Assembly: GCA_022360355.1 (NCBI GenBank)
Contig: JAKSCY010000347.1
Location: 1 to 14,790 of the forward strand
Direction: 5' to 3'
Source: Chlorobiales bacterium
Lineage (GTDB): Bacteria > Bacteroidota > Chlorobiia > Chlorobiales > Chlorobiaceae
DNA: 14,790 nt
In this document: positions 1-6,568 of the stretch, piece by piece
Layout: each line of letters starts with the position of its first letter
Position numbering within the stretch: position 1 is the first letter of the stretch
Position numbers and translations under genes: made by a program
The notes under the pieces: model-generated
The model's input: the letters and a program-made list of their open reading frames with translations, nothing else
The model's database searches: none
What the model was told of the DNA's origin: nothing

Positions 1-1
1 A

Positions 2-757
2 ATGCAGGGTTTTGCTTTTCAAAAACCCCATGGTTATCCGGGCGATTATGAAATAATGGACAGAATCTATCTCGAATGGAAATCAGAGAATGAAAATCTG
101 GTAAAATGGGATGAATTTTTTCATTTCCAAAAAGCACCAATGGCTGTAAGAAACAGAAAACAGTGCTTTCTGGAAATGCTGGCATCATTCAGTAAAAAAA
201 GAAAAGAGGTTCGTGTGCTCAATGTTGGAAGCGGTCCCGGAAGAGACATGTTGGAGTTTTTTCAGGATAATCCGGATGCAAATGTATACTTTGATTGTGT
301 TGATTTTGATAAGGACGCGATTAAATATGCATCACGATTATGTTCATCATACCTGGACAGGATCAGCTTCGTCAACAAGAATGCATTCAGATTCAGTCCT
401 GTCCGCGGTTATGATGTGATCTGGTCTGCCGGTCTGTTTGATTATCTCAATGACAAGCAGTTTGTTTTTCTTTTGCGTAAACTCCATTTATGTCTTAATC
501 CGGGCGGCGAGCTGTTTATCGGAAACTTTTCCATCGAGAACCCGTCTCGGAAATATATGGAGCTGTTTGGAAAATGGTACCTCGTGCATCGTAGCAGGCA
601 ACAGCTTTTTGGACTTGCAACAGATGCGGGAATAGATAGCTGGAATGTCCAGGTCTTTAGTGAGCCGTTAGGGGTAAATCTTTTTCTGCATGTCAAAAAC
701 ACAGAAGCCGGTACTTCACTGAACGGTAAATCTCCTGCGCTGTGTTGCCGCTTATGA
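2..757 (+). CDS. SAM-dependent methyltransferase, PhcB-like (3-OH fatty acid methyl ester synthesis family), probably 5'-truncated
   Basis: Class I SAM methyltransferase. Seen: motif I LNVGSGPG at residues 73-80, an acidic motif II (DCVDFD, about 98-103), a central WSAGLFDYL (141-149), and LNPGGELFIGNF (165-176) followed by NPSRKYMELFGKWYLVHR. The N-terminal PHGYPGDYE (9-17) and the GLFDYL...NPSR..ME pattern are, from memory, typical of proteins annotated as 'extracellular factor 3-hydroxypalmitic acid methyl ester biosynthesis', the PhcB family that makes the Ralstonia quorum signal. The likely reaction is methylation of a fatty-acid-derived carboxylate; the substrate is inferred only. The first ATG is at base 2 and family members usually have more N-terminal sequence, so the gene probably begins upstream of the window. 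It is separated from the next operon by about 580 bases but lies on the same strand. It could instead be a methyltransferase of unrelated substrate. Confidence 0.75.
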   Translation: MQGFAFQKPHGYPGDYEIMDRIYLEWKSENENLVKWDEFFHFQKAPMAVRNRKQCFLEMLASFSKKRKEVRVLNVGSGPGRDMLEFFQDNPDANVYFDCVDFDKDAIKYASRLCSSYLDRISFVNKNAFRFSPVRGYDVIWSAGLFDYLNDKQFVFLLRKLHLCLNPGGELFIGNFSIENPSRKYMELFGKWYLVHRSRQQLFGLATDAGIDSWNVQVFSEPLGVNLFLHVKNTEAGTSLNGKSPALCCRL

Positions 758-902
758 GCTTGTGCCGGAAAAATGTACCAGGATATATTGAGTAGTTATT
801 TGTTATGTACTGATATTTCCTTGTTGGTATGTGTTCGCGTTACTCCGCAGAGCTTGTTTTTGCTTCTGTTTTTGATTCCGAAACATTTTCCCCCGCCCGC
901 AT

Positions 903-922
903 CTTGACCCGTATTAGTCAAG
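903..922. repeat. Inverted repeat (6-bp perfect stem)
   Basis: CTTGAC and GTCAAG flank an 8-base spacer. The sequence downstream is not T-rich, so this is not a canonical intrinsic terminator. It could be an mRNA 3' structure for the methyltransferase or a dyad operator; it may also be chance. Confidence 0.3.
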
Positions 923-974
923 CAGGATATCCCGAATACAGGGAAGCTCGCCTTATCATTTGATGCAAATAGGG

Positions 975-1005
975 ATCGGTACCCGCTTTTGGTTGCGGTA
1001 CCGGT
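975..1005 (+). terminator. Candidate terminator hairpin downstream of the methyltransferase gene
   Basis: CGGTACCCGC at 977-986 pairs with GCGGTACCG at 995-1003 with one bulged C. The loop is TTTTGGTT, and the flanks extend the stem by one wobble pair and one A-T pair. The stem is GC-rich and followed by GTATTTTGC, a weak T tract. It lies about 220 bases after the methyltransferase stop, far for a simple terminator, so a structured untranslated RNA is an alternative. Confidence 0.35.
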
Positions 1006-1052
1006 ATTTTGCATTGTACTTTTCAGGGTTTCATCGTTTTTATTCCCGGGTT

Positions 1053-1074
1053 CGGTGCATTTTTCACTGCATCG
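1053..1074. repeat. Inverted repeat (7-bp stem with one G-T pair)
   Basis: CGGTGCA and TGCATCG pair around TTTTTCAC. It lies between the possible terminator and the candidate promoters of the AfsA operon. Function unknown; it may be part of a structured leader or an operator. Confidence 0.25.
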
Positions 1075-1103
1075 CCGGTGCGAAAACTAAGATCGCTGTG
1101 ATA

Positions 1104-1132
1104 TTGATCGTTACAAACACGTGAAATAGTAT
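1104..1132 (+). promoter_or_regulatory. Candidate promoter for the AfsA/oxidoreductase/kinase operon (distal)
   Basis: TTGATC (1104-1109) and TAGTAT (1127-1132) are 17 bases apart, each matching 4 of 6 bases of the sigma70 consensus. It would give a leader of roughly 200 bases. Moderate matches in AT-rich DNA are common, so this is tentative. Confidence 0.3.
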
Positions 1133-1181
1133 AAAGAACAGAAACGTTGTTTCGTTTTCGGGTCTGATAATTATTGTATGG

Positions 1182-1211
1182 TTGTTAGAAATATTAAAAT
1201 AAGATTATGTT
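1182..1211 (+). promoter_or_regulatory. Candidate promoter for the AfsA/oxidoreductase/kinase operon (proximal)
   Basis: TTGTTA (1182-1187) and TATGTT (1206-1211) are 18 bases apart, each 4 of 6 to consensus, in an A+T-rich stretch. It would start transcription near 1218, about 120 bases before the AfsA-like gene. It competes with the pair at 1104-1132. Confidence 0.3.
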
Positions 1212-1227
1212 ATAAACGGGGTTTTAC

Positions 1228-1323
1228 GTGAATTTTGTTCTTTCATATAAAGATGTCATGATGATCTTGTATTTGCGTCGCTTTCCCCACATTTTATTAT
1301 TACTTTTTCCGGTTTTTAAATGA
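1228..1323 (+). CDS. Possible 31-residue leader peptide upstream of the AfsA-like gene
   Basis: A GTG-initiated ORF of 31 codons ends with TGA at 1321-1323, 18 bases before the AfsA-like start. GGGG at 1218-1221 could serve as a weak Shine-Dalgarno. An in-frame ATG at 1258 would give 21 residues (MMILYLRR then a hydrophobic run rich in Leu, Ile and Phe, ending in Lys). The peptide is hydrophobic with two arginines. Short ORFs arise often in AT-rich upstream DNA, so this may be spurious. If real it might be a translational leader. Confidence 0.2.
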   Translation: MNFVLSYKDVMMILYLRRFPHILLLLFPVFK

Positions 1324-1330
1324 ATTCCCC

Positions 1331-1336
1331 AGGAGG
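1331..1336 (+). promoter_or_regulatory. Strong Shine-Dalgarno deciding the AfsA-like start
   Basis: AGGAGG is followed by TTATGATG. It leaves 2 bases to the first ATG (1339) and 5 bases to the second (1342), so the second ATG is the better start. This is the best ribosome-binding site noticed in the window, where most genes lack one, suggesting efficient translation of the operon's first gene. Confidence 0.7.
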
Positions 1337-1341
1337 TTATG

Positions 1342-2337
1342 ATGTTGAAGCAAGGCGTTTCATCACAGAGACAACATTTGGTAAATGAGCCGTTGTTTTG
1401 TGACACTACTGAAAGGTTGCCGCTTTTGAGGCATAAATGGAAGAACAGAAAGGGCGAGGGGCTCCTGAGTTCTGTTCCAGGCGGCAAGAACTATACTCTT
1501 GTTTTTGAAGGTGACAGTCTTCCCGATGGTCACAGTGCCCGGAATGTTGTAAAAGTTGCGTCATTCGCTGAACTGATGCTATACTACGGGCTTCTTGGTG
1601 CGTCATGCGAGATGTATATCTCGCCGGAATATCGCTACTCCCATTTTGAGTTGCTGAAGAAACTGGAGGATGTACAGATTTCTCTTGCCAACGAGGCTCT
1701 TGCCGAAGCTGAGGCGGAAACAGTTACATCCTTGCTAAGGAAAATCCCGCTGGATATTTCCGGATTGCTGGAAAGTCCTCTTGCTGTGAGAGACGAGGAT
1801 GTTGCTCCTGGGATTGTCGATCCTGAAGTGGTTCACAAGACCAACTCGGCTAATGCGCTTCTTTCCGAGCCGTATTTTGCGGGGAGGCTTGTTTACTATA
1901 ACATGCTCAGGCATACCGAGGAGTTGAAGTTTGACCATGAGTCAGACCACGTGCAGGGGATGCTGCTTCTCGAGGCCATGAGGCAGGCAGGTATCGCTAC
2001 GACTCATCTGAGTAGCGGATTGCCCGCTGCCGGAGGAATGACCCTTATGTCCTATTGTACCAGTTTTTATAATTATATTGAGCACACGGCTCCCGTAATA
2101 ATGCGCTCTTACACGTCCTATACAATTCCCCGGGAGATGGGGGAAAAAGACAGTTTTGCAATCTGCCAGGTTTTCCAGTGGGGGAAGTTATGTGCCGAAG
2201 CGACTCTGAGTGCGGTTGTTTTTATGAATAGTGAGCGTTATGACAGGCACCGTACAAGAACCGAAAAGCTTTCCGCAAGGAACAAGCGCTTGTTTATGTC
2301 AAAAGTACAGGCAATGAGCAAAACGGTTGATCCATGA
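1342..2337 (+). CDS. A-factor biosynthesis (AfsA) hotdog domain protein
   Basis: Seen (residues numbered from the ATG at 1339): the C-terminal half has VHKTNSANALL at 165-175, then DHVQGMLLLEAMRQAG at 203-218. These are the two most recognisable blocks of the AfsA family (VHR...LL and the (D/G)H...L.E..RQ block). AfsA-type enzymes in Streptomyces join a beta-ketoacyl-ACP to dihydroxyacetone phosphate on the way to butyrolactone or furan signals. Here only the C-terminal repeat is clear; the first 160 residues do not show the matching motifs of the usual tandem arrangement. No signal peptide or membrane segment, so probably cytoplasmic. ATG 1342 is preferred because of the Shine-Dalgarno at 1331. 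It ends in an ATGA overlap with the oxidoreductase gene, so it is translationally coupled. Role as a signal-precursor synthase is inferred; the exact substrate is unknown. Confidence 0.8.
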   Translation: MLKQGVSSQRQHLVNEPLFCDTTERLPLLRHKWKNRKGEGLLSSVPGGKNYTLVFEGDSLPDGHSARNVVKVASFAELMLYYGLLGASCEMYISPEYRYSHFELLKKLEDVQISLANEALAEAEAETVTSLLRKIPLDISGLLESPLAVRDEDVAPGIVDPEVVHKTNSANALLSEPYFAGRLVYYNMLRHTEELKFDHESDHVQGMLLLEAMRQAGIATTHLSSGLPAAGGMTLMSYCTSFYNYIEHTAPVIMRSYTSYTIPREMGEKDSFAICQVFQWGKLCAEATLSAVVFMNSERYDRHRTRTEKLSARNKRLFMSKVQAMSKTVDP

Positions 2338-3644
2338 GTAAGGCAGCTGTTATCGGTGGAGGGATATCGGGTATTGCCGCTGCATTTTATCTCCAGCAAT
2401 ATGGTGTGGATGTCGATCTTTACGAATCGGGCGACCGGATCGGCGGCAGGATAGGTAGTGGTTGCACGGGTGGAAGATGGTTTGATTTCGGTGGAAAGAA
2501 CATCGGGCGTAAATACCGGAGATTTCGTGAGTTTGTCACGGAGATCGGAGGGCTGGACTTTGAGTATTTCGGGTTCAATACTTCCCAGGTTATTAACGGC
2601 CGGGTTGTCAGGCTCAACAAGGAAAAGCAGCGATTGTTCAATATCCTGCGTGTGCTCTCGCTTGCCGGTTTCGGAGGGACGTTGAAACTTTTACCCCTCC
2701 TGCAGGCGGTGCACAAGGATTATGGACAGGGATTTTTAAATACCTCTTACTTCAACGCGATTGCAGACCGGTTCGATAAGGAGTCCCTTGCTTCTTTTTT
2801 CCCGAAAAGTTGTGCCGATCATCTTGTGCGTCCTCTAACGGTTCGGATGAACGGAGCCGAACCTGATGAGTGTTTTCCAGGAAATTTCGGCTCAAATCTT
2901 GCCCTGGTACTTGACAGCTATGAGCAGCTGCAACAAGGCATGCAGGGTATGCTTGATCGTTTTCAGGCATATGCACAATCGGTGCAATTACTTACAAGGC
3001 ACCATGTAAGGGCTCTTGGCCGCAGCAACGGAAAGATTGTGCTTGATTATACTCACGACGAGAAAAGTGCCAGGGCGGAATACAGCAAGGTCATCGTTGC
3101 TTTGCCTGCTGTACAGGCATCGGCACTGTTCAGCGGTACCCTGCCGGGGCTTGCAAAGCTGCTTGGGCAAGTGCGATATTACCCGGTTGCCGTAGCCATT
3201 GTACAGTATCGTGAAGATGTTTTTTCGAGCATGCAACGGGCTATGGTGTTTGACCGGTCGACTTCGTTGAGTAATGCAGGTGCCTATGGTATTCATGACC
3301 TTGACATTGTCAGGTATACTTTCAGCGGAAAAACAGCCAGGTCGGGGATAACACAGGAGATGGCCCCTGAAGAGGTTGTTTCTCTCGGTGAGAAGATCAT
3401 CGAGCCATATTTCAATATCGGAAAAAACAACAGGCAGTTTTTTCTGTACAAGTATATTACTCCGGGTCTTTGTGCCTATTCGCCCTTTCACTACCGGATG
3501 CTTGAAGAGCTGAATGAGCTTGTCAAACCGGTCAAAGGTTTGTTTTTAACCGGGGATTACCGTCGCGGGGCTTCATTGGAAGCGTGTTTCAGGGCCGCAT
3601 CTGAGACGGTTGACCTGGCTATTCAAGGGGATAAAGCAGTGTGA
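2334..3644 (+). CDS. FAD-dependent oxidoreductase, amine oxidase / protoporphyrinogen-oxidase-like fold
   Basis: Seen: an N-terminal dinucleotide-binding motif VIGGGISG (6-13), then YESGDRIGGRI (30-40), the usual second FAD contact of the amine-oxidase superfamily. Near the C-terminus GDYRRGASLEACFRAA (407-422) is the closing FAD-binding block. The 436-residue length suits the family (protoporphyrinogen oxidase, phytoene desaturase, monoamine oxidase). No signal peptide. It starts at the ATGA overlap with the AfsA-like gene and ends in a GTGA overlap with the kinase gene, so all three are probably one coupled operon. The context suggests it oxidises or desaturates the product of the AfsA-like enzyme (inference). 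A haem-pathway role (HemY/HemG-like) is the main alternative, since hem genes lie 5 kb away, but they are on the other strand and in another operon. Confidence 0.8.
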   Translation: MSKAAVIGGGISGIAAAFYLQQYGVDVDLYESGDRIGGRIGSGCTGGRWFDFGGKNIGRKYRRFREFVTEIGGLDFEYFGFNTSQVINGRVVRLNKEKQRLFNILRVLSLAGFGGTLKLLPLLQAVHKDYGQGFLNTSYFNAIADRFDKESLASFFPKSCADHLVRPLTVRMNGAEPDECFPGNFGSNLALVLDSYEQLQQGMQGMLDRFQAYAQSVQLLTRHHVRALGRSNGKIVLDYTHDEKSARAEYSKVIVALPAVQASALFSGTLPGLAKLLGQVRYYPVAVAIVQYREDVFSSMQRAMVFDRSTSLSNAGAYGIHDLDIVRYTFSGKTARSGITQEMAPEEVVSLGEKIIEPYFNIGKNNRQFFLYKYITPGLCAYSPFHYRMLEELNELVKPVKGLFLTGDYRRGASLEACFRAASETVDLAIQGDKAV

Positions 3645-5749
3645 GTTTTGTTAGGTACATAAAAAAGAACGTGCGGGAAGGTACCCAGATATCCCCGCTT
3701 AATATTTTTATCGCGGCAGTTTTGGGCGCTCCGGCTCACTTTCTCTTTTATTTTATCTTCAAATATGTGTTCCATCTTCCTTATGAGAGTTTTGCATTGA
3801 GGATGATGGCGGCTTTTTTGTCTTTATCTGTTCTTATTGGTGTTCAACTGTCGGAAGATGCTAAGCGCTATTTTCAAGTTTATTGGCATTTTGTAATCAT
3901 TTTTACCCTGCCTTTTATATTTACCGTCTATTTGCTGAAAAACGATTTCCATGAACTTTGGCTGTACTGGGAGATTTTCATGATCTTTGTGTTGATCACC
4001 TACGTGCCAAACTGGTTGATGTTTCTTTTTGATCTTCTTGTCGGGATTTTGACTGCAATCCTCTTTTTTATTGTAACCTCACCCGATGCGCAGCTCAATC
4101 CGGATTTTAATATTCCCCTGTATTCAATTGTAATCTTGTTTACTGTTGTGGCTGGTTATCTTTTCAGTTACAGTAACAAAAAAGGGCAGATAGCGCTGGA
4201 AAAAAATTCAGCTTTGCAGGTGCTTTCAGGAAGTATTGCACATGAAATGCGAAATCCCCTCGGGCAGGTAAGGAATAACCTTGAGGCTATCGAACAATAT
4301 CTGCCCAGCTATCATCCCGGAAGGTTGTCTGCTCCGATCAGCGACTACACTCTCGACAGGCTTTATCAGCATCTTGCCCAAAGTCAGGTGGCGGTAAAGC
4401 GTGGTTCACAGGTTATAGCCATGATCCTTGACGAGGTCAGGGAAAAACCGATAGACAAGAGCAGCTTTATCTATGCATCGGCTGCTGTTGTTACACAGAA
4501 GGCGATTGATGAATACGGCTTTGAATCGCGAAAAGAGCAGGAAAAAATCATTTTCGACAGAAACGAGGACTTTATGTTCAGGGTCGGGGAGACCATGTAT
4601 GTTTTTGTGCTTTTCAATCTGATAATGAACGCGCTGTATTTTCTTAAACCCTATCCCGAGGCGAGAATTTTCATTACCCTGGAAAAAGGAGAGCGATTCA
4701 ACAGGGTGAGAGTCAAGGACACCGGTCCCGGAATTCCTCCTGAGAACCTTGACAAGTTGTTCAATGCCTACTTTACATCGGGTAAAAAAGGAGGGACAGG
4801 GCTTGGCCTGTCTTATTGCAAACGTATTATGCAGGCTTTCGACGGGGATATCAGCTGCGATTCCGTTGAGGGGGAATTCACTCAATTTACCTTGACATTT
4901 CCTGTCGTCTCCGATGCTGAACTTCAACAGAACCGTGATGAGCTTATCGCCAAAAACAGGGAGTTGTTTGAAAACAAGCGCATTCTTGTGGTCGATGATG
5001 AACAGGCCGACAGGGTAGCTGTAAGAGGTATTCTCACTGCACTGGGCGTAAAAGTAGATGAAGCGGAAAACGGAAAGGATGCACTCGAAAAACTTTCAGG
5101 AGCCCTGTACGATATTGTTATCATGAACCTTAAGATGCCTTTCATGAATGGTTACGAGGCGACAACGATGGTCAGAAAAGGGGAGGCAGGCGAAGAGAAC
5201 GCCCTGGTTCCGATTGTGGCATATACGGCTGCGCCATACTACATCGCTCGCAGCAAAACAAAAAAAGCTGGTATGCAGGGACTGATTACAAAGCCATGTT
5301 TACAAACGGAGTTGGTCAGGCAGCTTGCCACTGTGTTCCAGGATCTTCAAAAGGTTTCTGCAAAAGATCTTAAGGGAACATCTTTGCTTATTGCCGACGA
5401 TTCTTCTTTCAACAGGATTGCTCTCAAAACGGTTCTTGAAAAATACGGTATGCTTATCGATGAGGCTGTTGACGGAAATGATGTGCTAAAAAAACTCGAA
5501 AGCGGATCGTTTGATCTTGTGTTAATGGATATCAGGATGCCCCTGGCTGATGGTATAGAAACGACAAACAGCATTCGTCAGTCCAGGGACCCCGATGTGT
5601 CCACCATACCGGTGATCGGGCTCAGCGGCGACTCGGACGAAGGTTCAATAGAAGAGGCTATGCGTGCCGGTATGAATGATTACCTTGTGAAACCTGTTGA
5701 TACGAAGGTGCTGCTGATGAAAATCAGTCAGTGGATAAAGGCGAATTGA
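3641..5749 (+). CDS. CqsS/LqsS/PhcS-like hybrid sensor histidine kinase with two receiver domains
   Basis: Domain order over 702 residues: six predicted membrane helices (about 18-41, 51-70, 84-99, 106-123, 125-146, 158-177), with no large periplasmic domain. The dimerisation/phosphoacceptor helix contains SIAHEMRNPLGQVR with His201. The HATPase_c domain has the N box (NLIMNA, 326-331), DTGPGIP (360-366) and GGTGLGL (384-390). Receiver 1 is about 447-565 and receiver 2 about 581-700. The membrane part and the H-box wording resemble the quorum-sensing kinases CqsS, LqsS and PhcS (recognised from memory), which detect hydrophobic signals. Receiver 1 has Asn496 where the phosphoacceptor Asp should be. 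Receiver 2 is intact (Asp586/Asp587, Asp630, Lys684). The GTG start overlaps the previous stop, with AAGGGG at 3625-3630. No DNA-binding output domain, so a separate regulator or phosphotransfer protein must lie elsewhere. Confidence 0.88.
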   Translation: MSFVRYIKKNVREGTQISPLNIFIAAVLGAPAHFLFYFIFKYVFHLPYESFALRMMAAFLSLSVLIGVQLSEDAKRYFQVYWHFVIIFTLPFIFTVYLLKNDFHELWLYWEIFMIFVLITYVPNWLMFLFDLLVGILTAILFFIVTSPDAQLNPDFNIPLYSIVILFTVVAGYLFSYSNKKGQIALEKNSALQVLSGSIAHEMRNPLGQVRNNLEAIEQYLPSYHPGRLSAPISDYTLDRLYQHLAQSQVAVKRGSQVIAMILDEVREKPIDKSSFIYASAAVVTQKAIDEYGFESRKEQEKIIFDRNEDFMFRVGETMYVFVLFNLIMNALYFLKPYPEARIFITLEKGERFNRVRVKDTGPGIPPENLDKLFNAYFTSGKKGGTGLGLSYCKRIMQAFDGDISCDSVEGEFTQFTLTFPVVSDAELQQNRDELIAKNRELFENKRILVVDDEQADRVAVRGILTALGVKVDEAENGKDALEKLSGALYDIVIMNLKMPFMNGYEATTMVRKGEAGEENALVPIVAYTAAPYYIARSKTKKAGMQGLITKPCLQTELVRQLATVFQDLQKVSAKDLKGTSLLIADDSSFNRIALKTVLEKYGMLIDEAVDGNDVLKKLESGSFDLVLMDIRMPLADGIETTNSIRQSRDPDVSTIPVIGLSGDSDEGSIEEAMRAGMNDYLVKPVDTKVLLMKISQWIKAN

Positions 5750-5802
5750 GCATGCCCTCTGTTCTCGGTGCTTTATGTATATTGCAAAGAAAACCATTTT
5801 AA

Positions 5803-6564
5803 TTGCAGCCACAATTGCCTTTTTTTACAAAACCATTTGGAAAACGTTTCGAGGCGTCTCGGGATAAAGACGAAGTTGAGGTAAACGATATACGGCAACT
5901 GTTTGCACAACTCGAACACATGACGAAGGGTCAAAGGCTTGTTGATGCCGATCCTCAGTACTCCGATGTCATCAAAAGTCTTCCGCCCGGGGAGGCTACC
6001 TCGATGCAGCTTTCCGAGTCGCCCGGAACCATATCGATAACAGGCGAACACCCTCGTGTTTTTGGTTACCCGGGCATGCTTGAATTCAATATGCCGGCAA
6101 TAACGGAACTTTCCGGTACTCCAAGGATTCTCATTGATCTCGGGTATTCAGGAGTTGAGCAGGAGGCCCGCGGGATTGCTCATGACATCACGAACAAGAC
6201 CTACGGTATGCGTATTTCCTATCTTTCACTGAGAACCTACCCGCTTCTCCGGCTGCAGATCAGCTTTTACAGTTATCTGCAGGAGCCTCTTCACCTGGAA
6301 GTGCTTTCAGACATTCTCGACCGGAATGTGCAGGATTTCTATACGGCACTGTATGAAACCGGCAACTATGAACTCTCCGTTCATGTCACACGCAAGCATC
6401 TGGGATCGGTTTTTTCTTCTGTTACCGAAAAAGAACGGAATGATGTCTACCGGGGTGTTTCCGGAGTTGTCTCGAGAATAAACGCCATAAAGCCGTCCGA
6501 TAGGGATATAAACATTGCTGTAAGGGATTTTGAACAGAGGCATCCTCTGGGTGAAGGAATGTAA
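5803..6564 (+). CDS. Hypothetical protein with uncertain N-terminus
   Basis: I do not recognise a family. The 253-residue reading from TTG 5803 is soluble and mixed in composition, with no clear signal peptide, membrane helix or metal motif. Residues 130-250 look like a folded alpha/beta region, with a conserved-looking SYLSLRTYPLLRLQISFYSYL patch. The start is doubtful: TAA at 5800-5802 blocks upstream extension, no Shine-Dalgarno is visible, and the first in-frame ATG is at 5920 although the residues before it look coding. An ATG ORF in another frame (5775-5867) would join this one if the seven-T tract at 5820-5826 had six Ts. It follows the kinase by 53 bases and precedes the phosphatase by 4 bases, so it may be co-transcribed with both. 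A real gene is likely; function unknown. Confidence 0.7.
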   Translation: MQPQLPFFTKPFGKRFEASRDKDEVEVNDIRQLFAQLEHMTKGQRLVDADPQYSDVIKSLPPGEATSMQLSESPGTISITGEHPRVFGYPGMLEFNMPAITELSGTPRILIDLGYSGVEQEARGIAHDITNKTYGMRISYLSLRTYPLLRLQISFYSYLQEPLHLEVLSDILDRNVQDFYTALYETGNYELSVHVTRKHLGSVFSSVTEKERNDVYRGVSGVVSRINAIKPSDRDINIAVRDFEQRHPLGEGM

Positions 6565-6568
6565 CGCG

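Larger units (their letters stand above)
758..1341. other. Long intergenic region with hairpins, candidate promoters and a possible leader ORF
   Basis: No convincing protein gene was found on either strand. The stretch holds three inverted repeats (903-922, 975-1005, 1053-1074), two moderate sigma70-like promoter pairs (1104-1132 and 1182-1211), a short GTG ORF at 1228-1323 and a strong Shine-Dalgarno at 1331-1336. The right half is AT-rich. It presumably separates the methyltransferase transcript from the AfsA/oxidoreductase/kinase operon and carries that operon's control region. A small RNA is possible but cannot be shown from the sequence alone. Confidence 0.6.

Noticed and set aside
796..1014. 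72-codon minus-strand frame in the long intergenic region
   Set aside because: No Shine-Dalgarno or promoter, composition unlike the neighbours, and it runs through two hairpins; not supported as a gene.
2988..3491. 167-codon open frame on the minus strand
   Set aside because: Antisense to the FAD oxidoreductase, which has clear family motifs; no recognisable protein pattern in the minus frame.
4406..4927. 173-codon open frame on the minus strand
   Set aside because: Lies wholly inside the kinase catalytic region, whose H, N and G boxes are intact on the plus strand.
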